This document shows, piece by piece, positions 12,838 to 25,319 of a stretch of 64,000 nucleotides of DNA. Below the pieces are notes generated by a model. That model searched no databases. It had not been told where the DNA came from and worked only from the letters and a program-made list of their open reading frames with translations. How positions within the stretch are numbered: the first letter of the stretch is position 1; each line of letters opens with the position of its first letter. Both the position numbers and the translations under genes were made by a program. Source of the stretch: Paramecium octaurelia (Eukaryota; Ciliophora; Oligohymenophorea; Peniculida; Parameciidae); contig CAJJDP010000016.1 of the NCBI GenBank assembly GCA_905182995.1, positions 558,001 to 622,000 of the forward strand, read 5' to 3'.

Positions 12838-12864
12838 GATAATAATAATAATAATAATAAAATA
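12838..12864. repeat. ATA/TAA microsatellite
   Basis: Simple trinucleotide run lying in the short gap between the start of the 742-residue protein gene and the stop of the EF-hand gene, outside both frames. Confidence 0.8.
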
Positions 12865-12867
12865 AAA

Positions 12868-13596
12868 TCAACTTAAATTATATGAGATAGCTTGTTATTG
12901 CAAAGATTTCAAAACTAAATTTTCATAATCTTCCAAAGTAACTTTTCCATCTCCATCAGAATCAGTCATATGTATCCAACTTCTCACATCATCAGCAGTT
13001 GGTTCATATTTCATGCCTAAATTGACTTTCAATAGATACCCATTTATCTGTAGGTTTCCCTGATAATTTCATAGACTTCATCCTCTGTGATGTACCCTGA
13101 CCCATCAGCATCAAGTTTCTTGAATAAGGTCCTCGCTACTTATAAACGCTCTTCAATATAATTTGGTTATCTAAAATTATGAAGAAACTCTCACTTATTA
13201 ACTGATTATTATTGCTTGAATTGATAGGAAGTTCCGCAAAATTTTCTTAAACAATATTATTCAATATCCTACAAAGTTAATCGATTTTAAGCAGTTTCTA
13301 AGAGATATGATAAAGATAATTTACTGTTAATAGCTTTCATATATCCATTGGTTTCATTAACTTTAGGCTTTGTAACAATATTTTAGGATCGATATGCATC
13401 TGTAAACATCGATCCAATATCGACTACATCAATGTATCCTTTATTGCTAACTATTGAGATCATTAAAGAATTGTTTACGATCGTAAGTTGAGAAGATCTT
13501 TCGAGCAAGCATTCTGCACCCATCTGCATCTAAGATTCCACCATATGGTGTAGAAGGCATGTTATAAGGATTTGTCATACTATTCAAAGTATTCAT
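12868..13596 (-). CDS. EF-hand calcium-binding protein
   Basis: Three introns (28, 24 and 23 nt) give 217 residues. Two canonical EF-hand loops are clear in the C-terminal half: DADGSGYITEDE and DSDGDGKVTLED. A diverged pair lies in the N-terminal half (LDADGCRML, YDLSNKGYIDV). It should be a calmodulin-like sensor or adaptor without a catalytic domain. Two in-frame ATGs lie at 13596 and 13578; the longer form is chosen. No myristoylation signal or membrane segment is seen. Confidence 0.85.
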
Positions 13597-13692
13597 AATT
13601 AACGAACTATTTATGTTATTTTATTAATAATTTAAATAAATGTCATTCTACTTTTAAACAAAGCTTATACATATATTAATATATAACATTAT

Positions 13693-14625
13693 TCACAAAT
13701 CCTCCATTTGAGTTGGATAGTTATTTAAGGTTTTGATATATGCCAACAATAGAATTAGTAAAAATATCCCAACTACAAATGAAGTATTTATTAAAATTGT
13801 TTTAGAATTCTATATAAAGTGAAACATCCTGCTTGGTAATCTTTTATTTTAATGTATGATCTTTTTTTCTTACTAAAAATGCTGTGATTCACCTATCCTA
13901 TCTTTCTGTGGAGATGAAGATTTAGTTTTTATTATTTACTCTCCTAATTGATGATCACTTTTTAAAATAAATGTATTATCACTAAAGAATAAATTCATAT
14001 TATCTGCTTGTTATTTACGCTTAACCTCTTCCTCAGTATATTTAGAAACATCAGAAACTAAGATAAACGATTTGATTTTATTCTTGGCTTTCTGAAATGA
14101 TTTAATTGCTCTCATAGATTTCATCATTTTTTCTGATATCGAAACACTTTGTTTCATTTGTTTCTCTTGTGGGTTTTCTACCTCTTCATATGATATTGTG
14201 AATCCATCAGCAGCTTTTTGAAAAATGTTTAAAATCTCATTTGTTTTTATAAAGTAAACCTTCTAATCTATTGTCACTTCCTCTCCATTAAAACATTCAG
14301 TTTTATTTTATTTTTAGTTCAACTAAACTAATTTTAACAATGGCAACAAGCTATCCATTTACTTATATTGATTTTTATATGATTCTTTTTTGGATTCTGA
14401 AGGTACTCTTCTGATCTAAAGGAATTTATTTGAAGTTTTTCTTTAATCACTTCTATTTAAATTTAATTTCAATTTCAGGCATTTTGCAGGACCAGAATAA
14501 GATAATTGAGACTTTTGTGACAAAATAGAATCCAGCATAGGATTTGGTAATTCATCACCCTCTTCGGTTACTGAATGTTTAGGGTTTGGAGTGACAATAA
14601 TTTATGGTTGAGTAGAACTTTTCAT
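13693..14625 (-). CDS. Tail-anchored membrane protein, unknown
   Basis: Single uninterrupted frame of 310 residues. The N-terminal 270 residues are hydrophilic and basic, with Ser- and Lys-rich stretches and no recognised domain. One strongly hydrophobic segment (FVVGIFLLILLLAYI) lies about 15 residues from the C-terminus, the layout of a tail-anchored protein facing the cytosol. No SNARE heptads precede the anchor, so I do not call it a SNARE. Confidence 0.72.
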
Positions 14626-14818
14626 TAATCAGTAATTTATATATATAAAATAATATTATACTATAATTACTATAAATTGTAGTCAATAGAAAGCAATTAA
14701 ACCAATATTATCAATCATCTTTTCTTCTTAACATAATTATCATATTCTTATTATGCATAGAATGTAATATCTATTTCATTAATAAGGTAAATAAAATTAT
14801 TTAATTAAAAGAATAATT

Positions 14819-15508
14819 ATGGATAATTTGCAATTAACCAGTTTCAAAGAATAAACCACAATTGTTTTGATGCCTTATCATCTTAAAAATATATCAAAAT
14901 CAATTTAAAATGTGATTCCAAAGATGATATTTACATGCAGAATACATAATTCAATTCCTGTAATTTTGTAATTAATTTAGAGCATTGTCATTGCTGTTAA
15001 GAAAGTTAACATAGTATCTGAATATCTTGAGACATTTGATGATCAACCATAAATGTTCATTGATATTGAATATACAGTAACATTGTTGTAATTGCACTCA
15101 GGTTAATATAATATTTAATTTTCTTAGGATCTTTAGTAAAAGGGAGATTGGTTCAATAATTTAAATCACATATGATTGTTCAGATCTTCAATATTTTCAA
15201 CGTTTTAATTCCAGAGGATGAAATAAATGAAAAGTCATTTATTTGGAATGAAAATTTCAATGCATTTATGAATAGTATTACATATGCATATGACTTTAGA
15301 ATAAAATGAGATATTGGAAAATCAAATAGAATTACAAATTAAAATCACAGAAGTCATTTTAAATGAAGCTGATTAAAAAGAATTCCAAATCAAGGGATCC
15401 TTAAAGGATAGAAAATAAACAGGATAAATAGAGTATCTTGAAAATCAGATTGGGGATTAAACTAAAATAGAAGGAATAATTGCAAAATCCCTTGATTGTA
15501 TAAATTGA
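14819..15508 (+). CDS. RNA polymerase I subunit RPA43-like
   Basis: Three introns (21, 26 and 25 nt) give 205 residues. The N-terminal half resembles the tip domain of Rpb7/RPA43 (IVLMPYHLKN, then SIVIAVKKV). The central part GSLVKGRLVQQFKSHMIVQI followed by NVLIPEDE matches the OB-fold start of RPA43 (GDVLEGY... HIGLL... NASI). The subunit forms the Pol I stalk and binds initiation factor Rrn3. Rpb7 or Rpc25 is the alternative, but the PP(Y/H)xLKN-like start favours RPA43. Confidence 0.58.
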
Positions 15509-15757
15509 TATCTAAATTTAATTCTGTTGATCATATTGAATTTGCTATTTATAAAATTAATACAACTGCTAGATGAAGTTTGTTTCCTGACATCCTCAAT
15601 GACTCTAATGAAAGATTTATTGTCAAAGTTTTAGGCCCTTGTAAAATTAAGGGATTTAAAATAAAGAATAAATATAAATCTTTAATTGCAACCTAATTTA
15701 GATTAAAAGAGTTAAGGAATGAACAGTATTTTTTATTATAGAAAAAGATAACAAAAC
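15509..15757 (+). other. Orphan coding-like frame beyond the RPA43-like gene
   Basis: A plus frame with protein-like composition (FNSVDHIEFAIYKI..., then ERFIVKVLGPCKIKG) starts just after the RPA43-like stop, contains one TGA, and runs about 75 bp into the 3' end of the opposite FHA/RINGv gene. It could be a missed last exon of the RPA43-like gene, a separate small gene, or a remnant. No ATG or splice pair settles this. Confidence 0.35.
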
Positions 15758-17353
15758 TCATAGAAAATAAGGGAGATCTTCATCTTCTGGATCTGGACCA
15801 ATGATTTTCCTTATGATAAGATAATATAATTACTCAAAATCTTCAGAATCTAACACTTATAGAGTAGATTGCTCACTTAATTCATCTTTTCCAAAATTGA
15901 ATTGGACAACGGTTCTTCCAAGCTAAATTTCAATTCCATTCAATTCTTGTACTAATGGTATAACTTTTTGTTAAATTAATATCAATGATCCAAATTTTGA
16001 TCTATTATCCATTAAATACAATTTTCCATCAATTAATTTCAGAATTCCATGATTTCTACTTACAGAAATATCATTTATTTTAATATCCATTTCATTGGCT
16101 CTTCCAATCTATAACTAATTAGTTTTTATAGCCTTATCATCTCCATTATTATTAAAAGTAATTATGTAGACTCCATTACATTAAGCCCATGTCTAATCTT
16201 GAATTTACTTATTGTTTCTTGCATCCTTAATGATACCTTAAAGTATTTACTTAACGATGATTCTGAATGATTTCCATCAACACATAATTTTGATCTATTG
16301 GTTTACTCAATTCAATCAAATCAAAATGATGTTCATTACTTTTAAAAATTGGTGGATAATTAAACTTACATATTTCACATTCTAAATCTTTCCACATGTA
16401 GATCATACAATGATTGCTGTGTTTAGTTTAGAATTTCAATTTCAACCACTTCTTCAAACAATTCAGATGGATATATTTGATCGATCCAGTACATTTACAA
16501 GGGTTAATCAATGGATTCTATAAACTATCAGAGCTACTACAACATATTCTACATAGAACACTATCAGATTGACTCAATCCACCAGAATCCGAATCACATC
16601 TTAAAGTTATAAATTATATAAATATGTACAATAACTCTCTTTTATTTAGTTGAATTTCCCTAATTTTAAATTTAACTCTTCCAAATTTTAATAGATCCCC
16701 TTATTTTAATTTTATTCCAGGGTTTTTAAATTTTTATTAGATCGATCTAACTACTAGCCATAACTTACTTCCCTTCTCCAATACTTTAGGGTTTGTTTTC
16801 TAACTTTGACTCAACTTTTAATATTGATTACCAAATTTTTTTATTAATTCCGATGATTATTCAAATTCTTCCCCTTCAAACTAATCCAGGTTCTCAGATT
16901 ATTGAAAATCTCTATTGTCTCCAATGTTTTTGGTTGTGAGTTATTGCTTGTCCTCATCTAAGTGTTATTTACATTCTCCCTTTTGATTTATTATCGTAAA
17001 CACTCCATTTATTTTTTCAATTCTGAAAAGTATTTGCTCTTATTTAATCACACACTTATTCCAATCAACGTTTTCATCTATCCATTACAACTCGTTATTA
17101 TTTTTTATTAAATAGCCTCCTTCTCTAATCTTATTAATATAAATCCACGTACTTTTATGATTGATTCCTTTTATTGATTCTAATTCTCATAATCAAACAA
17201 AGAGAAAGATTCTTGTCGCTAAGTTTTAATTTTAATGAACAATTCCTACGCCTTCTCCTATTTCTTATTAATATCTAAGATTATTTCCTAAAGATTATTG
17301 TTGCAAGATTCTTATTCTGAATCAAAATATTTTTGACATTGGCAATTTCCCAT
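15758..17353 (-). CDS. FHA domain + RINGv (MARCH-type) zinc finger protein
   Basis: Two introns (23 and 19 nt) give 517 residues. It begins MGNCQC, a sequence suited to N-myristoylation and palmitoylation. A first FHA-like region ends in GDLLKFGRVKFKI. Then comes a RING-CH finger: CRICCSSS, NPCKCTGSIKYIHLNCLKKW, CEICKF, the C4HC3 spacing of MARCH E3 ligases. The C-terminal third is an FHA domain with LQIGRANEMDIKI and SVSRNHG, the phosphothreonine-binding residues GR...S..H. It probably acts as a membrane-attached E3 ligase recruiting phosphorylated partners. No transmembrane segment is seen, unlike most MARCH proteins. Confidence 0.85.
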
Positions 17354-17640
17354 TATTTGAAATATATTTAGCAATAAATTAATAATTTTCAAATCAAATA
17401 GCAAATCCATATCACATTCATTATTAAACTGATTAGAAATAATTTGATAACTCAGTTTAACAAAACAAAAACATCGCACTTTAATCTAGTTAATCTCTAA
17501 ACGCCAATATTAATGTGTGAGATTTTTATTTTCCATAATTAACTACACTTTATGTTTTCTATCTCATTTTTAGAAAAGGAATAAATAATTAAATTTAAGT
17601 TAGATTTACATAAATTTTAGCATTTTACTCTAGTACTAGA
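17354..17640. other. Intergenic spacer
   Basis: No frame with protein-like composition is seen between the start of the FHA/RINGv gene and the helicase remnant. It would contain the FHA/RINGv promoter. Confidence 0.45.
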
Positions 17641-18781
17641 TTTCAAAAACATAATCAAAACCTTATTTACAAGAAGTTCAATAGGAGGATTAATTTGAGC
17701 CAGATTATTTATGTAAAGTACCAATTTCATTCAACGATGAAATGAATTATAAAAGATTTGGAAACGCTTTTTTATGAGGAGATTAAAGCTAATATATTAA
17801 TTCATATAAAGCATGTTTAGGCTTGTCCTGGTGTTGAATACAAGTTTGAAAAAAATATCAATGGAATTCACAAATTTAAAGATAGTAAATTATTTGTTAT
17901 TGAAACTTTGAGCGCACTATTACAATCTAAATAAAAAAGACCTATTAATCTTTATTTTTAAAAACAAGTATGCAAATAGATAATAATTTAATTTAGAATT
18001 TCCTTGCCTTTGAAATTTTTTAAATATGATTATTGGAGAGATCATATCTTCGGTGCTGTAGAATATGATATATCAAACTATTTTCTAATAGACATTCAGA
18101 TTTCCAAAAGAAGAACAAATTTACATTTACAACAGTGACAAATCTTAAACTAAAATCCCAAATAAAATATTAGTGTGCGGTTCCTCAAATGTATCTGTTG
18201 ATGAAATAATTAGGAACATTCATCAAAAAGGACTTTTGGATGAATATGCTGATGTACCAATAATAAGAATTGGTGAAAATTTTGACTAAACTCTTTAAAG
18301 ATTCATCAGAATGTTTGGTAGAATAGTAAGTATATGAACAATAAAATGAAGGAACTGATAAAGTCAAAAAAGAAATTTTAAATCAAACCAAAATAATATT
18401 TGTAATACAAGTATGATTATAAGCTAAAGTAGTTGCAGAACTATACAAAGATATGAAAAACAAATTTCCTAATTTTAATATGAATAATATAGGAACTATA
18501 AGTCTTATCGTCAGCAGGTTTGGTAGATTACTAAATAATTAAAATATAATGAAAAATGTTTAAGTTACACAGTAGATGAATCATAAGGAAGAGAAAAAGA
18601 TGTTATTACTTTTCTAGCGTTAGATCCAAATTTATTAGTGAAAATCAAAAACTAAAAGAAGGAGTTGGATTTCTTAGTGACGCATGAAAATGAATGCTAG
18701 TTTATCCTGATGTAGATAAACTATAATAAATGTGTTCGAGATTTATAAAAATATCATATAATTAAAGATGGAGAAGTCTGA
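17641..18781 (+). pseudogene. Remnant of a Sen1/UPF1-like superfamily 1 helicase
   Basis: Recognisable blocks in order: an N-terminal part with VPISFNDEMNYKRF and EEIKANIL; KYDYWRDHIFGAVEYDI; motif Ia region KILVCGSSNVSVDEIIRNI; RIGENFDQTL; the late motif YRQQVWQI; and motif V/VI region QGREKDVITF. The Walker A (GxPGTGKT) and Walker B (DEA) segments that should lie between these are absent, and blocks sit in different frames. One frame change falls in a T run near 17770, another in front of YRQQV near 18512. Family proteins are over 700 residues; only about half remains. It is most likely a decayed host gene rather than a working helicase. Confidence 0.7.
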
Positions 18782-19015
18782 TCAATTATAGGATTCAATT
18801 AGGAATAAATTTCATATCTGAATGGTTTAATCATTCAATTAAGATCCTAAAAAGAAATAAGTTGTAAAAAAAAGTAACATCAATAAAGAAATCTATGAAA
18901 TTTTTATATGATTAAAGTGAAGAAATTTAACTTTCAATCTAACTCAATTCATAATTTTAAATATTATGGAATAAGTTAGAATGTTTAATTAATTCTATTG
19001 TAAATTTAACAACAC
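18782..19015. other. Spacer after helicase remnant
   Basis: No gene is recognised. A long plus frame without TGA crosses this stretch and continues under the opposite gene, but with one stop codon such frames are expected by chance. Confidence 0.4.
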
Positions 19016-19966
19016 TCAAAAAATTGTAATTAATTTTTCATATCCAATCCAAATTAGTCCTAATAATTTCTATAAAGGTTGTGGGACTTTGGAATTTTCA
19101 AGTAAATTACTTCTATACCAATCCTTGATGTTTGATTGAGCTATCATCATTTTTTAATTGCATTTAGTTTTTAACAATATATTTTAGAATATAAAAACGC
19201 CCAAAAATAAGGAAGTCTTTCTTAGAAATACTCCAATCACTGAATAGAAAAACAAGTATATTTCTATCTTTTGCTTTGTAATTAAAATCTCATCTCGATT
19301 TTTTACTATATAGTAGGCAAATCTTAATGTAAAACCCTCATCTTAGCTTAATTATGTCCACAATTCAGCAGCTCCAACCAAAAAGTGTAAGGCGATTGGT
19401 AATTAAAATACAATATTATCTATGGCAAATAAAGCAATCATATAAAAGATGTTAGTTGCAAATTCGATTCTGAGACTTTTAGCAAAGTATTCTTAATATT
19501 CCCCTTTTTTTGGAATTCCTCTTATTCTTTTAAGAGCCATAAGGCAAATTAGAACGCTACCTAAATTCACATACTTATGCAATTCAGGTTTTTGGAGGAA
19601 TAATAGTGCTGGAAAATATAATACTTTAAGAACTCCTTCAATTACAAATGAAATTGGTAATTGAGGTGTTTGTCTTTAAAAATTTTATTTTTATTATGAT
19701 TATGATTATTACTATTATTATTATTATTATTGTTACTATTTTTATTGCTATTATTACTATTAATTTTCTTTTTCTTCCTGTTTATTTGTACTTTGCTCTT
19801 GCTTTTGAGATTATTATTTATCATTTGCATCAAAATTTGGGTCAATGTATTTCTTATACCAATTTCGTTTATATTTTTCTACGTTGACTGGGACTGGGAA
19901 AATGTTTGAGAGATAATGCTGAAATTCCTTGTTTGCTTCAAAATCAAAATTACTATAGGCTTCCAT
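19016..19966 (-). CDS. polyQ-containing multi-pass membrane protein
   Basis: Single frame of 316 residues. The N-terminal 75 residues are hydrophilic, followed by a tract of about 30 residues that is almost all glutamine, written nearly entirely as TAA and TAG. The C-terminal 210 residues contain several hydrophobic helices (LYFPALLFL, SVLICLMAL, FYMIALFAI, IALHFLVGA, FLGVFIFQNILL). The layout is loosely like the TMEM33/Pom33 family of ER and nuclear-pore membrane proteins, but this is only an impression. Confidence 0.7.
19705..19790. repeat. ATT-rich simple repeat encoding polyglutamine
   Basis: An imperfect ATT/ATA trinucleotide run lying inside the membrane-protein gene. On the coding strand it reads as consecutive TAA/TAG codons, hence glutamine in the ciliate code. 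Confidence 0.75.
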
Positions 19967-20082
19967 AATTAAAAATAAATTATATGATTAATTAAGATAA
20001 AATTGGATTTATATTGTCGATTGACAAAGATTGGTAAAGCATCGTGGATAAATGCTAAAACATAGATAATAACATCAAAAAT

Positions 20083-21120
<1,038 letters not shown>

Positions 21121-21229
21121 TTGGTTAGATTTTGATTAATTGATATTACTCAAAAATAATTTCTCATTTATTCAATCATTATTAAAGTAAATTACAAATT
21201 TATATGAAAAATATGTTAATAATTAAAAA

Positions 21230-22069
21230 TCAAGAGTGACATGTTACATGTAATGATTTAGTATTAGATTTGATCTTGTTCATGCACTTTTATATTGAAT
21301 TCCGTTATGAATATTGTGGACTATTTATTGTTTAAGATGAAATCTTTGAACTCATCTATTTTTTTCTCAGATTTACAGTCAAATTTTATTAGCCTAATGG
21401 ATATGGTTTGTAAATTTTCTAATTTGAATATTGTTTCTCTTTGTTATCTTTAGAATTTAATTCATTTTCTAAAATTTCTAAATCTTTAGTTATATTATTG
21501 GATGCATTCTATTCACATTCTTATATTTTAGAAATGAACAGAGATCTTTCTGTAAATGATTTACTTTCATTAGTCTGATTTATGCTATTCTCAAATAATT
21601 GCTACAACTTTTAAATTAGTTCTTTTTTATTTTAGGTGGGTGATGATAATTATTCTTTACTTATACCTGTAAAAATTATTTAATTTGAATCTTCTTCAGA
21701 CATATATATTTTTAAACAAAGCTTGTCAGATTCTAATTTTTCAATCATTCTCAAATTTCTCTTTGCTTGAGGTTCTATTTTTGGCGCTTAGGATTATGGT
21801 TGTGGAAGATCACCTATACTATTCTTCTATTGATGAAATTTAGAGTTTCCAGGAGAGAACATTTTATCAAAGTTAGGAATATCGCTTAATTTTCGATCTG
21901 AAATCAATCCAATTTCTAATCTTTTTTTGTCACCTTTGCAACTTGATCTTAAAGACGAAATAGGAAGCCCTGGAACGTTTATCCTCCTATATGAAAATAC
22001 CTCTTCGTTTTCTATTATTTTTGGTTGAATATAGGAATGATTTCCTTGTTATTTGCAAACTTGATCCAT
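21230..22069 (-). CDS. Hydrophilic protein of unknown function
   Basis: Single uninterrupted frame of 279 residues. It is hydrophilic and probably largely disordered, with a proline-containing N-terminal half (RINVPGLPISSLRSS), a short acidic helix around residue 130, and a Lys/Ser/Gln-rich C-terminal half. There is no membrane segment or known motif. It converges on the kinase gene with 109 bp between the stops. Confidence 0.65.
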
Positions 22070-22867
22070 TTTACGAAATAAATTCGTTAATAATTAATAG
22101 ATTAAGATTGATGTAATTTATACTCTAGAATTTAATTAAAGCAAATTTGAGTTTTAATTTGATTGATAATTGAAGAAAGGCTATTTATAAACATAGATAT
22201 TTCTCCTGATATTACAAAAGAAAAAAATAATTCTTTTATAATAATTTAGAAAAATCAATTAGCGTTTTAGAATTCATAGATTTAAAGCACTTTGACGAAT
22301 AGTCAAAGCTTATTTAATAGCCTTTAAATAATTGAATCCATCTATATATGAAAATATAAATTCTCAAAGGGGAAAAATCAGAACTATTTATTTATTTTAA
22401 ATTACTATTAAATTCAATAATAAATTAATAAATAATTATTAATAATTATAAGTTAAATAGCATATTCTAGATCTTAAATTCATGAAGAAAAACAGAATAA
22501 TAGTTGAAATTTCGTCAATTACTAAAATAAGAGTAAATTAATAATGATTGGAAATTTACAAAAACACCTTTCGAGGTTAAATAATTTTATAACTTGGGTT
22601 AATAATTGTCTACTTATAAATTTGTAGAAATCATTTGTAATTATGATTAGAATTTCAAAGAAAATAATTTATTTACTTATTTTTACCTTTTTGTAAAATC
22701 ATTTTTCTTAATATTTAGTAAGAGTAACTTTAGCCAATTTCTGTTATTATACTATGATTAGAGTATAATTAAAATTGATTTTTGATTGAATGTAATTAGA
22801 TGCAATTTTAGAAAAATTCTGAAATAAATAAATTCATAAAAAAATTTTATTATAAATATATTTATAA
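22070..22867. other. AT-rich spacer with a small hairpin
   Basis: Nearly 800 bp without a recognisable gene, long for this region. A perfect 7-bp inverted repeat with a 5-nt loop lies at 22290-22308 (CTTTGAC...GTCAAAG), extended by three more pairs across a two-base bulge. A plus-strand ATG near 22483 opens only a 21-codon frame. Confidence 0.4.
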
Positions 22868-23764
22868 TCATTTTTTACATTATATAATCCTATGTTTAAC
22901 TTTCATCGAATCTATGATTTTTACAATATCTTTATTATTTTACTTAGAGGAATCTTTGTTAGATTTTTTGATTGAGTCTTTGTGAAAATGACTGTATGGT
23001 AATAAACTTGCTTAAAATGATTAATAATGGGAGTGAGTATGAGGCGAAAATGAAGTTTAGGTAATTGATTTTGCATTTGTTGATTGAAATGACTTTCGAT
23101 TTATACCACAAAGAGGTTTAAGATAAATTTCTTATTTAGGGTTTGCATCCTTAAACATTTTTGTTATATATTAAGATACTTAACTTTTTCTTGGTTCTCT
23201 GCCATGACTCTAAATTTGATGTTAGAAAGCATCGTCGTTCTCTGGAGCAGTTTTTATCCTTCAATTATTGAATAATTAAACCTATGTGACTGATGAGACT
23301 AAGGAATCAAAAGGACAGGTTAGGGTTATAAATGGGGTGGAACAATTGCTTATGGTTTTCTTATGGTTGTCAAATTTCGAACTGCTTTTAGGATATGCAT
23401 TCTCTTTCTAAACTTTTTGATAGCTTCCATTTTATAGGTTAGGATGAAAATGATCGCATTAATTACAGCTTTAAATCTCCTTAGCACTCTTTTTCGTTTT
23501 TACCATCTTCAATCTTATAAACTAATACCTTGATTCGTTAAATGGGTATTGTTTTTTTATCATCTCAAAATACTTGCTCCCTTTTCCACATTCAGAACAA
23601 TCACAACTTTGATTTAGTTTCAGAAATTCCTTTTCCAACATCTCTTTATTCTAATACAACAATGTTCTTTTCTTTTAAAACCTTTCTTCTTATCTATTAA
23701 CTTGTATAGTTCTAACATGCTTGAGATCACAAAAGTCAATTGGAGACAGTGAACTTTCTGACAT
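22868..23764 (-). CDS. Cysteine-containing basic protein of unknown function
   Basis: The first exon is clear from the ATG at 23764: about 155 residues with paired cysteines (CDCSECG near residue 54 and CNQCDHFH near 98) that could bind zinc. A second region, ending at the TGA at 22868, reads as a Ser/His/Asn-rich tail (SPHTHSHYQSF). A 23-nt intron is visible between them, but at least one more splice is needed to keep frame and could not be fixed. No family was recognised. Confidence 0.55.
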
Positions 23765-23985
23765 TTTATTAATATAAAATTAAATATCAAAATATAAGAC
23801 TGCAGGTCTCATAAATAATATAAGAATTGATTTTTAATTTCCTAAGCTCATGATCCAAAACAGATCTAATACTTTTTCTTTTAATGTTCCTTATATAATT
23901 CTTATATAATTAATATATATATATATAATGAGAGCTTTTGTTCATAAAATCTAAAATCATTTAATTAAAAATTAACAAACAAACT

Positions 23986-24223
23986 ATGGACTCCACTAAA
24001 GACAGAGTTGAAGGAACTAGAGCAACTGTTATTGAAATTATCGGAAGAACAGGTAACAAAATTTATAATAAATTGCGTAGGATCTAGAGGTGGTATTACA
24101 TAAGTTAAAGTTTAATTGGTTGGATAATAAAGAACATTAATTAGAAATGTTATGGGCCCAGTTAGAAAGGGAGACACCTTAGAGCTTATGGAATGCGAAA
24201 GAGAAGCTAGAAGATTAAGATGA
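23986..24223 (+). CDS. RPS28: 40S ribosomal protein S28 (eS28)
   Basis: Small-subunit ribosomal protein. A 28-nt intron at 24053-24080 separates the first 23 codons from the rest, giving 69 residues, the usual eS28 length. The sequence [30 protein letters not shown] and the C-terminal [10 protein letters not shown] are diagnostic for the family. It should be highly expressed. The codon use (GAA, AGA, GGT) is cleaner than in neighbouring genes. Confidence 0.97.
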
Positions 24224-25166
24224 TTGGATGAATTATGTACATTAAAATTGCAAATTTAATCGTTATTGCTAAATAAGCTTATTCATCATAATTAAAAGTC
24301 TTATCACTTATATATATTCTAATTATCAATACAACACAACATTACAAGCATATGATATCAATTTATTATTTTGATAAAGTGATTGTAATTTGTTATCCTC
24401 ATCTCCATTTGCAACTTAAAACAATCATATTCAAAGATTGCTTCAAATAACATAGTATGAGAATTGAATCACTTATAACAGCATTATTTTTTAAGGTTAA
24501 AGAAAAACTATTTAAATCTATAAATAAATCATCTAAATTTTAAATAAAAATGATTGGAATTAATCACTTATATCAACTAATGAGATTTAATGATGTGTTC
24601 TGATACCATTATAATTAGCAAGAATAGAAGTATTATTATCTATTATTCCTAAATATATTATTGCATACATCTCTTATGTAAAAGCTTTTAATAATAGTGA
24701 CTCAAAACATTTAGAAACAATGATATTAAAATTACTAAATAGAATAGTAATAAAGAATATCTATAATTTTACATTAATTTTTTAAACTTTATTATTATAC
24801 CTGTCTTCATAATTTGATAATTTTTGAGTTTAGATTCATTCAAGACTCTTTTCAAATAAAATTAAAATTTTTGTATTTAATAAATGTTTAGCTTAGCAAA
24901 ATACTACTCTGACTGATTTTAAACATAGGTTCGAAGAAATCCAAGATTAAAAGGACCTAACGATGGAGATTTGCTCCCTTCTATTATGCATATTTCATTG
25001 ATACTTTTAAATTAAGTTCACTTTTATTTTAGTCTATTTCTGAAACCTACCTATTTATCTATTAAAAAGATTGATTTTGCAAAATCAGCCATCCCATGTC
25101 TTAAAATAAAGGAGGTAGCAAGACCTTTAGTGATGAAAAAAGAAGATAAGCTTTAATATTGTGCTG
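24224..25166. other. Gene-poor stretch, small uncertain frames
   Basis: The first 650 bp after the S28 gene show nothing protein-like. At about 24880-25130 two overlapping plus frames look partly coding (one with WRFAPFYYAYFIDTF, another with RRNPRLKGPNDGDLL), so a small spliced gene may exist, but no start and intron pair joins them. It ends near a GNRA-type hairpin at 25175-25194. Confidence 0.35.
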
Positions 25167-25319
25167 AATGATACTGGTTGTTGGAAAACAACCATTTTAC
25201 TATATTAAATGTTAAATTAACTTTCTATAGATATATATATATTTTTTAAAGCTTAAAGTTAATATATTCACTAAAAATTATTTTTTATAAATATTGAAAA
25301 TTATACAAAATAAAATTTG

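Noticed and set aside
13693-14625. SNARE call for the tail-anchored protein
   Set aside because: The region before the anchor lacks the heptad pattern and central Gln or Arg layer of SNAREs.
17641-18781. Working RNA/DNA helicase
   Set aside because: Walker A and Walker B regions are absent and the conserved blocks sit in different frames.
24900-24970. Possible tRNA, because GGTTCGAA resembles a T-loop
   Set aside because: No matching acceptor stem, D-arm or anticodon arm can be laid out around it.
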